From: Nautilia sp. PV-1
Lineage (GTDB): Bacteria; Campylobacterota; Campylobacteria; Campylobacterales; Nautiliaceae
Direction of reading: 5' to 3'
Assembly: GCF_004006315.1 (NCBI RefSeq)
Contig: NZ_CP026530.1
Span: 1,292,501-1,356,500 of the forward strand
Length of the DNA: 64,000 bases
Positions 10,572 through 18,484 of the stretch are shown in pieces. The position numbers and the translations under genes are program-made. The notes below the pieces were generated by a model, which was given only the letters and a program-made list of their open reading frames with translations, ran no database searches and was not told where the DNA came from. Numbering within the stretch: position 1 is the first letter of the stretch; the number at the start of each line of letters is the position of its first letter.

Positions 10572-11003
10572 TTATTTGATTAATTCCTTGATATTATCAT
10601 TGAAATTACATAAAAACTGAGGAAACTCTTCATCTACTTTGCTCAAATCCACATAATTTCTGAAGAAAGTATCAACGTCAATTCCCGACTGCATTCCAAG
10701 AGAATACCCTTTAAACATTTCTTTTAATTTCGGAGAATCAATCAAATCGATCATACTCTCACAAAAAGCCGTGCCTTCTTCTATCATTCCCTCTTTCCAA
10801 AATCCAATTGCGTTATCAACAAGCACCACCACCGCAAACAGTTCGTCTTCATCAAGTAAATTAAACTTTTCATTGTTGGTCAGTTTAATCTGATATAAAT
10901 CAAACGCTTCGTTAAAAGCTTTTTGAAAATACTCCTGTGCTTTTTGTGTATCACCTTTGGTTAAAGCGTTTCTAAATTCATAATAATTGTTTTTGATATC
11001 CAT
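10572..11003 (-). CDS. Helical protein of unknown function
   Basis: I do not recognise this 143-residue acidic, helical protein (MDIKNNYYEFRNALTKGD... to ...FNDNIKELIK). I chose the ATG at 11003, with AAAAAGGAAACTT before it, over an ATG ten codons upstream that lacks a ribosome binding site. The early DTQKAQEYFQKAFNEAF segment looks like one TPR-like helical hairpin. There is no signal peptide. It is probably transcribed alone. Confidence 0.65.
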   Translation of the reverse strand: MDIKNNYYEFRNALTKGDTQKAQEYFQKAFNEAFDLYQIKLTNNEKFNLLDEDELFAVVVLVDNAIGFWKEGMIEEGTAFCESMIDLIDSPKLKEMFKGYSLGMQSGIDVDTFFRNYVDLSKVDEEFPQFLCNFNDNIKELIK

Positions 11004-11099
11004 AAGTTTCCTTTTTTTTAGAAATTTTAACATTTATTTGCTTTTTTTACATAATGGTGTTACAATGTCGATGCAAAATTCACAATTAGGAAAGATCAC

Positions 11100-11354
11100 A
11101 TGAAAACAATTTACGTAGGAAACATTAACTATCAAGCAACTGAAGACGATTTAAGACCGGTATTCGCAGAATATGGAGAAGTAATCTCAGTAAAAATTAT
11201 AAATGATAGAGAAACAGGAAGAAGCAAAGGATTTGGATTCGTTGAAATGGAAAGCGGAGCTGATACAGCTATTGAAGAGCTAGACGGTAAAGACTTCCAA
11301 GGAAGAAGACTTAGAGTTAACGAAGCAAGACCAAGAGCTCCTAGAGGAGAATAA
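11100..11354 (+). CDS. RRM-domain RNA-binding protein
   Basis: This 84-residue single-RRM protein resembles the glycine-rich and cold-inducible RNA-binding proteins of cyanobacteria and Campylobacterota. RNP2 is TIYVGNINY at the N-terminus and RNP1 is SKGFGFVEM near residue 42. The short basic tail ends in RPRAPRGE. It acts in the cytoplasm, probably as an RNA chaperone. It is monocistronic: an intrinsic terminator overlaps its stop codon. Confidence 0.93.
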   Translation: MKTIYVGNINYQATEDDLRPVFAEYGEVISVKIINDRETGRSKGFGFVEMESGADTAIEELDGKDFQGRRLRVNEARPRAPRGE

Positions 11355-11369
11355 TTTCTTCCTCTTTTT
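11343..11369 (+). terminator. Intrinsic terminator overlapping the RRM gene stop
   Basis: AGAGGA pairs with TCCTCT across an 11-nt loop that contains the TAA stop, and a T-run follows directly. Strength is inferred from sequence only. Confidence 0.55.
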
Positions 11370-11385
11370 AATAATTCTTTTATTT

Positions 11386-11397
11386 AGTGTCTGTCAC
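11386..11397. repeat. AGTGTCTGTCAC motif, copy 1
   Basis: This 12-base motif recurs exactly at 12209-12220. Both copies lie just downstream of a plus-strand gene. AGTGTC also begins the sequence after the xseA array (about 30638-30650 on the minus strand). The pattern resembles short REP-like intergenic elements; no transposase is nearby. Confidence 0.4.
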
Positions 11398-11553
11398 TTT
11401 CTTATGTAAACAGAAAGCATTTTTATCATTTAATATTATTGATACATTAACTCAACCCGGGCAATTACTGTCAGTAATTTATTTATTAAATTTTCACCTC
11501 AGTAAAAAGAATATAAGTGAATATTTTAGTAACAGGTACTTAAATACTATTAA

Positions 11554-11652
11554 TGGCGGAAGGGGGAAGGAATCGAACCTTCCGGGCAGACAGTCACCTG
11601 CCGCCCCACCGGGTTTGAAGCCCGGGGTGTCCACCAGGATCACATCCCCTCC
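11554..11652 (-). tRNA. selC: tRNA-Sec (anticodon TCA)
   Basis: The sequence folds as a selenocysteine tRNA of 99 nt including an encoded CCA. The acceptor starts GGAGGGGA and pairs with CCCCTTCC over 7 of 8 positions. The anticodon stem-loop CCGGG-CTTCAAA-CCCGG carries TCA, which reads UGA. A long variable arm (GGGCGGCAGG...CTGCCC) and the T arm GAAGGTTCGATTCCTTC follow, and the discriminator is G. The long variable arm and extended acceptor are typical of selC. A -10-like TAAAAT lies about 18 nt upstream. It shows that the genome uses UGA for selenocysteine. Confidence 0.96.
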
Positions 11653-11833
11653 AAAGCAGGATTGTTATTTTACACAATAAATTTAAAAAATGCAAACATG
11701 AATAAACGGTCATGTTCCAAGATAGTAACAAAAATTATAACAACATTAAAATTTTTCTTATATTTTAACTTTTTTTTAATCATTGTGAAAATTATTTATT
11801 AGAATTTGATGAAAACAAAGAAAAGGAGCTTTT

Positions 11834-12178
11834 ATGAAAATTTCTAAAATCGCATTAGCGGCAGTATTAGCAGGCGGACTTTTTATTACTACTGCATCTG
11901 CAGATTACAACAAAGGGTTCAAATATTACAATAAATACGTAAAGAAAAAATCCGGAGTAAAATCTACTCAGTTAATCAAAATTCTGGGAGTAAAAAGTCT
12001 TAACGATTTAGACAAACTGTTTGAAAACAACGGTAAGCCTTTAATTGAAAAATTAAAAGCGGCTGGAGAGGAAAAAGCGGCAAAAGCAATGCAAAAAGTT
12101 ATAAAAAAAGGAAAATTAAAAGACGTTCATGACTTTTTAAGAGGAATTATGGAAGGAAAAATTCCGGCAGGATGTTAA
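11834..12178 (+). CDS. Small secreted protein with C-terminal cysteine (paralog of the predicted selenoprotein)
   Basis: This 114-residue protein has a signal peptide cleaved after ...TASA, giving a mature form starting DYNKGFKYYNKYVKKKSG. The rest is lysine-rich and helical and ends KLKDVHDFLRGIMEGKIPAGC. Its only cysteine is the last residue. The protein at 12271-12618 on the opposite strand is a paralog along its whole length. I do not recognise a named family; it resembles small periplasmic proteins of Campylobacterota that end in a conserved cysteine. The start has AAAGGAGC six bases upstream. Confidence 0.85.
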   Translation: MKISKIALAAVLAGGLFITTASADYNKGFKYYNKYVKKKSGVKSTQLIKILGVKSLNDLDKLFENNGKPLIEKLKAAGEEKAAKAMQKVIKKGKLKDVHDFLRGIMEGKIPAGC

Positions 12179-12193
12179 ATCCTGTTTCTTTTT
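12168..12193 (+). terminator. Intrinsic terminator spanning the stop codon
   Basis: CAGGAT and ATCCTG form a perfect 6-bp stem around the loop GTTAA, which contains the Cys codon end and the TAA stop. TTTCTTTTT follows. The gene therefore ends transcription at its own stop codon. Confidence 0.65.
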
Positions 12194-12208
12194 ATCTTTT
12201 GAGAGATA

Positions 12209-12220
12209 AGTGTCTGTCAC
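12209..12220. repeat. AGTGTCTGTCAC motif, copy 2
   Basis: This is an exact repeat of the motif at 11386-11397, in the same orientation. The two copies bracket selC and the secreted-protein gene. It lies about 30 nt after the stop codon of the gene at 11834-12178. Confidence 0.4.
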
Positions 12221-12242
12221 CAAAAATGCTAATTTAAAAATG

Positions 12243-12263
12243 TAAGGCACAACCTGTGCCCTA
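12243..12263 (-). promoter_or_regulatory. Candidate bacterial SECIS hairpin (or terminator)
   Basis: On the minus strand UAGGGCAC pairs with GUGCCUUA (8 bp, one G-U) around the 5-nt loop AGGUU. It begins about 11 nt after the in-frame UGA, and the loop GGU lies 19 nt after it. In E. coli fdhF the SelB-binding AGGU loop lies about 18 nt after UGA. The alternative is an intrinsic terminator, because CATTTTTAAA follows. The two roles are not exclusive. Confidence 0.55.
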
Positions 12264-12270
12264 TTAAGCG

Positions 12271-12618
12271 TTATCAGCCAGCAGGAATTTTACCATTGAG
12301 CATACCTACTAAGAAATCTTGTAAATCTTTAAGTTTATGTTTCTTAGCAATTTTCTCAATGGCTTTTGCAGCTTTCTTTTTACCAAGTTTTTCTAATTTT
12401 GCAATTAGAGGTTTAGCATCATCTTTAAGTAATGCTTTCATTTGGTCAGGTGTTTGTACTCCAATAATTTTTAAGAACTGAGTACCTTTAATGTGGCTCA
12501 TTCTTTTTACATATTTTTGGTAGTACTTAAACCCTTTGTTGTAGTCAGCGAAAGCTGCAGTCACGCTAACACTTGCAAGTAGCAAACCTGCTACAAAAAT
12601 CTTTGCAAAGCGTCTCAT
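12271..12618 (-). CDS. Predicted small secreted selenoprotein with C-terminal selenocysteine
   Basis: Read conventionally this is a 114-residue protein ending GKIPAG at a TGA (12274-12276). The TGA is directly followed by TAA, and the paralog at 11834 has TGT-TAA at the same place. I therefore extend it by one codon to Sec115. It has a signal peptide (ending ...VTAAFA) and a mature start DYNKGFKYYQKYVKRMSH, and like its paralog it would carry a single redox-active residue at the C-terminus. selC lies about 620 bp away and a SECIS-like hairpin follows the TGA. AAAGGAG precedes the ATG. Reading the TGA as Sec is an inference; the gene itself is secure. Confidence 0.75.
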
Positions 12619-12929
12619 AGTTTCTCCTTTTATGAATATAGGTTCAGTTTATTTTAAATAAACGAACCTTCATCGTAATTATAAACCTCAAAACTTAAAG
12701 AAAACTTAATATAAGTTCAAATTATAAAAAGGCCTATTTTATTCTTTTTCATTCCTATGCTGATACTTACAGAGATTATGTGTTGACATTAAATTTTTAT
12801 TAAGCTAAAATTCAACTAAAAAAGGAGAATGCAATAAATAAGGAGACTCTTGAATAATCTATTTTCTTCATATCTACAAATCAACAATCCTCATTTAATT
12901 AATTCTTCAATAAATAAAAAGGAATTTTA
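12619..12929. promoter_or_regulatory. Divergent intergenic region (selenoprotein gene / thrS)
   Basis: This 311-nt gap holds the leader of the minus-strand secreted-protein gene, including a hairpin in which GGTTC-A-GTTTATTT (12641-12654) pairs with AAATAAACGAACC up to 12668. It also holds a TATAAT-like -10 for that gene near 12677-12685, the strong thrS promoter and a short leader reading frame before thrS. Two direct copies of an AAGTTTT-type element lie near 12690-12710. No other gene is visible. Confidence 0.45.
12783..12811 (+). promoter_or_regulatory. Sigma-70 promoter of thrS-infC
   Basis: TTGACA and TAAAAT are separated by 17 bases, close to the housekeeping consensus. Transcription would start near 12818, leaving a leader of about 110 nt before thrS. 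Confidence 0.7.
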
Positions 12930-12930
12930 A
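12850..12930 (+). CDS. Possible 26-residue leader peptide upstream of thrS
   Basis: A TTG codon preceded by AAGGAG at an 8-base distance opens a 26-codon frame (starting MNNLFSSYLQINN) whose TAA overlaps the thrS ATG as TAATG. The spacing suggests coupled translation. It contains no threonine codon, so classical attenuation by threonine starvation is unlikely. It may be fortuitous. Confidence 0.25.
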   Translation: MNNLFSSYLQINNPHLINSSINKKEF

Positions 12931-14765
12931 TGCAACAAGATGTTATTGCTTTAAAAATTGACGATCAGGTAATTGATCTTCAAACAGCGGAAGCTAAAGG
13001 CATTGAAGGCGGAGAGCCTGTATATTTTGACAATTCGCCCGAAGCACTCGAAGTAATCAGACATTCTGCCGCTCATCTTATGGCTCAGGCTATAAAAGAA
13101 CTTTATCCGGAAGCTAAATTCTATGTCGGCCCTACAATCGAAAACGGATTTTATTACGACCTAAAAACAGACACTCCTATTACCGATAAAGATTTAAAAA
13201 ACATAGAAAAGAAAATGAAAGCCCTTGCCAAGAAAAAATTCGATATTACAAGATACGAAATTTCTAAAGAAGAAGCAAGGGAAAAATTTAAAAACGACGA
13301 ATTGAAACAGGCCGTTCTTGATATGATTCCGGGAGATACGGTATCCATTTACAAACAGGGAGATTTTGAAGATTTATGTAGAGGCCCTCACGTGCCGAAC
13401 ACTAAATACCTCCATAACGTAAAACTTCAAAAAGTATCCGGTGCATATTTAGGAGGCGATTCTAAAAATGAGATGCTAACCCGTGTATACGGAACAGCGT
13501 TTGCCACAAAAGAAGCACTTCAGGAATATCTCAAAATGCTTGAAGAAGCTGCAAAAAGGGATCACAGAAAACTTGGAACTGAATTAGATCTTTGGATGTT
13601 TGACGAAGAAGTCGGAGCAGGTATGCCTATATGGCTTCCAAACGGCGCCCTTCTTAGGGCAAACCTTGAAAAACTGCTCTATTCTGCACACATTAGACGC
13701 GAATATCTACCTGTAAGAGGTCCTGAGCTTCTTAGAAGCCATATGTGGAAAATTTCAGGACATTATTATAACTACAAAGAAAATATGTACTTTACTGAAA
13801 TTGAAAACGACGATCCTGAAAAACCTGCAGACGAATACGGAATTAAACCTATGAACTGTTTAGCCCACGTAAAAATTTTCGGTCATAAGGTAAGAAGCTA
13901 TAAAGAACTTCCTCTTAGACTTTTCGAATTCGGAACAGTACACAGACATGAAAAAAGCGGAGTGCTTCACGGACTGCTCAGAGTTAGGGAGTTTACTCAG
14001 GATGACGCACATATCTTCTGTAGACCAGACCAGATTGAAGAAGAAGTTATTAAGGTGCTTGAATTCGTCGACTCTATAATGGAAAGATTCGGATTTAACT
14101 ATGAAATGGAAATATCAACAAGACCAGAAAAATCAATCGGAAGCGACGAAATTTGGGAAAAAGCTACCGAATCACTTAAAAAAGCTCTTAATTCCCTAAA
14201 CAGAGAATACGGAATAGACGAAGGCGGTGGAGCGTTTTACGGACCGAAAATCGATATCAAAATCACAGACGCAATTGGCAGAAAATGGCAGTGCGGAACT
14301 ATACAGGTGGATTTTAACCTACCTGAAAGATTCGACATCACATACGTAGATGAAAACAACGAAAGAGTAAGACCTGTAATGATTCACAGAGCTATTATAG
14401 GAAGCTTTGAAAGATTTATAGCAATCCTTACAGAACATTATGCGGGTGAATTCCCTACATTCATAGCTCCTATAAAAGCTATATTCGTACCAATTTCAGA
14501 ATCGCACGTAGAATACGCGAAAAAGCTTCAAAAAGAGCTTCTTGAAGCCGATATTAATACTGAAATATTTGCAAGCAACGATTCACTTAATAAAAGAATC
14601 AGAAACGCAGAAAAAAGAAGAGTCGGTTATGTTGTAATAGTCGGTGATGAAGAGGTTGAAACTGAAACAGTTGCAATCAGAGACAGAAAAAAAAGAGAAC
14701 AATACAAAATGACAAAAGGAGAATTTGTGGAAATGATCAAAAACTTAAGCGAGGTTAAACTATGA
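12930..14765 (+). CDS. thrS: Threonyl-tRNA synthetase
   Basis: This class II synthetase of 611 residues charges tRNA-Thr. The N-terminal TGS region is short, as in other Campylobacterota. The editing domain has HSAAHLMAQA. The catalytic zinc ligands lie in KPMNCLAH, FGTVHRHEKSG and PVMIHRAIIGSFERF, and motif 2 continues as REFTQDDAHIFC. The C-terminal anticodon-binding domain ends KGEFVEMIKNLSEVKL. Its stop overlaps the infC start (ATGA). It is driven by the strong promoter at 12783. Confidence 0.98.
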   Translation: MQQDVIALKIDDQVIDLQTAEAKGIEGGEPVYFDNSPEALEVIRHSAAHLMAQAIKELYPEAKFYVGPTIENGFYYDLKTDTPITDKDLKNIEKKMKALAKKKFDITRYEISKEEAREKFKNDELKQAVLDMIPGDTVSIYKQGDFEDLCRGPHVPNTKYLHNVKLQKVSGAYLGGDSKNEMLTRVYGTAFATKEALQEYLKMLEEAAKRDHRKLGTELDLWMFDEEVGAGMPIWLPNGALLRANLEKLLYSAHIRREYLPVRGPELLRSHMWKISGHYYNYKENMYFTEIENDDPEKPADEYGIKPMNCLAHVKIFGHKVRSYKELPLRLFEFGTVHRHEKSGVLHGLLRVREFTQDDAHIFCRPDQIEEEVIKVLEFVDSIMERFGFNYEMEISTRPEKSIGSDEIWEKATESLKKALNSLNREYGIDEGGGAFYGPKIDIKITDAIGRKWQCGTIQVDFNLPERFDITYVDENNERVRPVMIHRAIIGSFERFIAILTEHYAGEFPTFIAPIKAIFVPISESHVEYAKKLQKELLEADINTEIFASNDSLNKRIRNAEKRRVGYVVIVGDEEVETETVAIRDRKKREQYKMTKGEFVEMIKNLSEVKL

Positions 14766-15298
14766 GTAAAAAAGAAGATAAAGTACTAATTAACGAAGAA
14801 ATTGTTGATTTAACAGACAGAGTAAGACTAGTTGACGGAGAAGGTGAGCCTAAAATCGTTGATTCAAACAAAGCTCTTGAAATTGCATATAATAAAGGAC
14901 TGGATTTAGTTTTAGTGGCACCTAATGCAAATCCTCCCGTAGCTAAAGTAATGGATTACGGAAAATACAAATACGAACAGGAAAAAAAGAAAAAAGAAGC
15001 TAAGAAAAAACAGGTTAAAATAGAAGTAAAAGAAATCAAATTCACTTCTAAAATCCAGGAAAACGATATAAATTATAAAGTAAAACATATAAAAGAATTT
15101 CTTGAAAAAGGAAAACACGTAAAACTGAGAGTTTTCTTAAGAGGTAGAGAACTTGCCACGCCTGAAAAAGGATTTGAAGTAATCAACAGAGTATGGGACA
15201 TGATAAGCGATGTAGCTGAAAAACAAAATGAGCCTAAACTTGAAGGAAACTATATAAACCTCCTAGTAACTCCAATTAAAAAGAAAACTAAAAAATAA
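14762..15298 (+). CDS. infC: Translation initiation factor IF-3
   Basis: This 178-residue factor blocks 50S joining and proofreads the start codon. The N-domain has the conserved LVLVAPNANPPVAKVMDYGK segment, then a lysine-rich linker and the C-domain with KLRVFLRGRE. It begins with ATG overlapping the thrS stop, not the rare AUU used for autoregulation in enterics. rpmI and rplT, which often follow infC, do not follow here. Confidence 0.97.
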   Translation: MSKKEDKVLINEEIVDLTDRVRLVDGEGEPKIVDSNKALEIAYNKGLDLVLVAPNANPPVAKVMDYGKYKYEQEKKKKEAKKKQVKIEVKEIKFTSKIQENDINYKVKHIKEFLEKGKHVKLRVFLRGRELATPEKGFEVINRVWDMISDVAEKQNEPKLEGNYINLLVTPIKKKTKK

Positions 15299-15372
15299 AA
15301 CTTCCTTCTTTCTTAACCCTCTTTTATTATAAATATGTTAATATATTGTATATATATCAATAAAGGAACTTT

Positions 15373-16608
15373 ATGCTCCCGCATAATAAAAAACTGCTTA
15401 TTTATATAGCCGTACTGTTTATATTTTTATATAGTGTTATTGTAGTTTCTTTTTATTACATTCTTAACGATATAGCCATTAATCAAAACAAACAAAAACT
15501 TCATAACATACTTTTATACGAACAGGCACAAAAAAATTACGTAGACAAATATCAAAAGAAATTTATTTATTCCCTACAGCATCAAAACATACTTTCAAAA
15601 GAATTTTTTTCACCGGTATTAATGTCTGCCACATTTATAACAAGGCATACGTTGGAAGAGTATAACAAACTAAGAAAAAAAGAACATCTTCCTGAAATAA
15701 AATACAAAATTGCTTCAGACAATCCAAGAAACCCTGTAAATAAGGCAAATAAAAAAGAATTAAAACTTTTAGAAAAGTTTAATAATAAAAAAATCGATAT
15801 TTATTCAAAAAAAATTAAAATTAACGGAAAAGATTATATATATTACGCAATCCCGGTAGTGCCCAACAACAAGTCTTGCATGAAATGCCACAGTAATCCT
15901 AATCTGGCTCCGGAAGATTTAATCAAAATGTATGGGGACAAAGCCGGTTTTCACGAAAAAATCGGTCATATCAGGGCATTGCTTTCATTAACTCTGCCTC
16001 TTGAAGAAGAGTATACTTTTATTAAAAAAATAAGTTTCATTTTTAATCTAATTCTTCTTGGACTGTTTATCTTTACATATATAATTATCTATTTTATAAT
16101 AAAAAAACTTGACAAAAAAGACAGACAGATCATCGAAAGTTCATATACGGATGAGCTGACCCAGATATTTAACAGAAAAAAATTCAATACCGATATCAAA
16201 AAAAACATGAAAAACTTTAATAAACTTTCACCATATCTGATGCTCATAGATATTGACCATTTTAAAAAAATAAATGATACTTACGGCCATCCGGTGGGAG
16301 ATTACGTGTTAGAAGAACTCACTAAACTAATATCTGAAAACATCAGAAGCAATGATAAATTCTATAGAATCGGAGGTGAAGAGTTTGCAATAATCTCCAC
16401 CCAGAAAAACAACGAAAATGAAAGAATCTTTGCTGAAAAAATTAAGAATCTGATAGAAAAACACTCTTTTGACAAAGTAGGCAATATAACGATAAGTATA
16501 GGCTTTACCAAATACCAGCCTGAAGAATCATATCACAACTGGTATAAAAGAGCGGATGAAGCTTTATATGAAGCAAAAAAAACAAGAAATACGATTATTG
16601 AAAAATAA
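15373..16608 (+). CDS. Membrane diguanylate cyclase with periplasmic DUF3365/heme-binding sensor
   Basis: This 411-residue protein has TM1 at about residues 8-30, a periplasmic Tll0287-like (DUF3365) sensor, TM2 at about 218-243 and a C-terminal GGDEF domain. The sensor contains CMKCH (Cys169, Cys172, His173), a c-type heme attachment motif. The cyclase signature is RIGGEEFAII, and the product-inhibition site RSND lies five residues before it. It probably makes c-di-GMP in response to a redox or gaseous signal sensed by heme. AAAGGAAC precedes the ATG. It is monocistronic, facing the convergent flagellar operon. Confidence 0.92.
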   Translation: MLPHNKKLLIYIAVLFIFLYSVIVVSFYYILNDIAINQNKQKLHNILLYEQAQKNYVDKYQKKFIYSLQHQNILSKEFFSPVLMSATFITRHTLEEYNKLRKKEHLPEIKYKIASDNPRNPVNKANKKELKLLEKFNNKKIDIYSKKIKINGKDYIYYAIPVVPNNKSCMKCHSNPNLAPEDLIKMYGDKAGFHEKIGHIRALLSLTLPLEEEYTFIKKISFIFNLILLGLFIFTYIIIYFIIKKLDKKDRQIIESSYTDELTQIFNRKKFNTDIKKNMKNFNKLSPYLMLIDIDHFKKINDTYGHPVGDYVLEELTKLISENIRSNDKFYRIGGEEFAIISTQKNNENERIFAEKIKNLIEKHSFDKVGNITISIGFTKYQPEESYHNWYKRADEALYEAKKTRNTIIEK

Positions 16609-17421
16609 CTACTTTTTAAGAGAGTTTAATCTTTCTTCCCTGCTGCCTATCGAAGTAATCTGAATACCGAAGTTTCCGTCAACTATCACCACTTCACCTT
16701 CACCTATTTTTTTATCTTCAATTAAAATATCAAGAGGCTCTTTTGCAAGCTGGTTAAGTTCTACGATACTTCCTATATCCATTCCTATCACGTCTTTTAA
16801 AAGCATAATTTTACTGCCTATTCTAACTCTCAGCTGCAGTTTAATATCCAGAAGCATTTCAAGATTTTTCATTTCACCTTTTAAATCCGGATGTTTAGCC
16901 TGATGCTGTGCTTCTGCAGCCGCTTTTGAAGGCATTAGTTCGTCATATACGTTTTCATCAAACACAACCTGACAAACTTTAACCACATCATTTACCTTAC
17001 ATTCCATATTTATGGCATATGCGTATTCGCTAAGGTCTTCTTCTTTGTCTACAAAAAACACATTTGTTATTTCAAAATCCAGATTCGGCATATTGTCCTG
17101 TGCGCCCAAAGTTGTTTTAAGCGCCCCGAACACATTTGAAATAATCTCTTTTATTGCGTCTAAATCATCATCGTTCATTTCAGTTTTCGGAGTACCCTCA
17201 CCCGCTAACATTAAATCACCGAGAGCAGTAGCAACTTCTGCGGGAACCAGGAACAGTATTTCCCCTTTAGGTTTTACTTTAATAACAATTTTTGCATAAG
17301 GAGGCTTTGTAGGACCTAAATCTTTAGTTTCGGACAACACCGAAACTTCAGGCGCTATTCCTATTAATCCTTCTATAGTGGATTTTATTTCGTTTATTAA
17401 CAGTTCTTTAAACTCATTCAC
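16609..17421 (-). CDS. fliY: Flagellar motor switch protein FliY (FliN-type)
   Basis: This 270-residue protein has an N-terminal CheC-like region (about 1-160) and a C-terminal SpoA/FliN domain (about 185-270; LRVRIGSKIMLLKDVIG and GEGEVVIVDGNFGIQI). It forms the C-ring with FliM and FliG and may dephosphorylate CheY-P. The start overlaps the fliM end by 8 nt. It ends the flhF-flhG-fliA-fliM operon. Confidence 0.93.
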   Translation of the reverse strand: MNEFKELLINEIKSTIEGLIGIAPEVSVLSETKDLGPTKPPYAKIVIKVKPKGEILFLVPAEVATALGDLMLAGEGTPKTEMNDDDLDAIKEIISNVFGALKTTLGAQDNMPNLDFEITNVFFVDKEEDLSEYAYAINMECKVNDVVKVCQVVFDENVYDELMPSKAAAEAQHQAKHPDLKGEMKNLEMLLDIKLQLRVRIGSKIMLLKDVIGMDIGSIVELNQLAKEPLDILIEDKKIGEGEVVIVDGNFGIQITSIGSREERLNSLKK

Positions 17422-18484
17422 TTTCTTCTCCTGTTATCTGTTCAAGTCTTTCTTTACGTTTTTGTTCCAGTTTTTGTAAAATTTCTTTTATTTCGTCATG
17501 TTCGGTTTTTAGGATTTCTTTTATTTTTATACTTCTTCTGTATCTTCTGACTCCAAATTCCGCCACAAATTTTTCTCTGCCGTCAACTTTTACAATAACG
17601 GTATCGTCTGCTGGCCTGTTCAGTTTGATTATATCACCGACTTCAAGATCCAAAACCTGATTCATATTAAGCTCAGCATATCCCAGAACTGCCTCAAGCT
17701 CTATTTTAGCACCTCTTAACAGAGCTCTTAATTCTTTATTTCTTGATTTTCTTCCGCTTGTTTCGTTAAGCATCAAATCTCTGTTTGCAAGTCTAGGAAG
17801 CAAAGATTCTATAGTGATTACTGGATAACATATATTCATCATACCACTGGTCTGTCCTATTATAATTTCCATAATAACCATAATAACGATTTCGTTTTGA
17901 GCAACAATCTGTACTACGTTAGGAGAAGACTCTTTTGCTTCAACAATAGGATACAAATCCATAATAGGAGACCAAACTTCTTTCATATTCTGTGTTACTA
18001 CTTTTAAAATCTGATCAAGCAGATTCAGTTCTATATCGGTAAATTCCCTTGTCGTATCAAAAGGGGCTCCGCTGCCTCCTAAAAGTCTGTCAATCATAGG
18101 AAAAACAATTGAAGGGTTAAGTTCTATAACACCTTTACCGTCCAGAGGTTTCAAAGAAAAAACGTTAAATGACGTAGGACTCGGAAGACTCATCAAAAAT
18201 TCGCCGTAAGTCATCTGGTCTACCGAATGCAGTTGTATTTCAACTATACTTCTCATTAAAGAAGAAATATCGCTTGCCAGACTTCTTGCCATTTTATCAT
18301 GTATGGCTCTAATTGAGCGAAGCTGTTCTTTGCTTACACGGTTAGGTCTTTTAAAATCGTATAGCGTTATCTGTCTGTTATCAAGTATATCGGACGCTTT
18401 ATCAAGCTCGTCCGGTGCTATATCTTCTTCTTCAACAACTTCAAGTAGAGCGTCTATTTCTTCTTGTGATAGAATATCAGCCAT
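17414..18484 (-). CDS. fliM: Flagellar motor switch protein FliM
   Basis: This is a standard-length FliM (356 residues). It opens with the CheY-P-binding segment LSQEEIDALLEVV, followed by the middle domain with PSPTSFNVFSLKPLDGKGV and GGSGAPFD, and a C-terminal SpoA domain (VLDLEVGDIIKLNRPADD). It links chemotaxis signalling to rotor reversal. Its ATG overlaps the fliA end. Confidence 0.97.
   Translation of the reverse strand: MADILSQEEIDALLEVVEEEDIAPDELDKASDILDNRQITLYDFKRPNRVSKEQLRSIRAIHDKMARSLASDISSLMRSIVEIQLHSVDQMTYGEFLMSLPSPTSFNVFSLKPLDGKGVIELNPSIVFPMIDRLLGGSGAPFDTTREFTDIELNLLDQILKVVTQNMKEVWSPIMDLYPIVEAKESSPNVVQIVAQNEIVIMVIMEIIIGQTSGMMNICYPVITIESLLPRLANRDLMLNETSGRKSRNKELRALLRGAKIELEAVLGYAELNMNQVLDLEVGDIIKLNRPADDTVIVKVDGREKFVAEFGVRRYRRSIKIKEILKTEHDEIKEILQKLEQKRKERLEQITGEESE

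Noticed and set aside
11387-11680. 97-codon open frame on the plus strand
   Set aside because: It runs across the tRNA-Sec gene on the other strand and has no ribosome binding site or family resemblance.
12641-12668. Hairpin before the selenoprotein gene as a terminator
   Set aside because: It lies in the 5' leader, is AT-rich and has no T-run in either direction. A leader or stability role is possible, but nothing supports termination.
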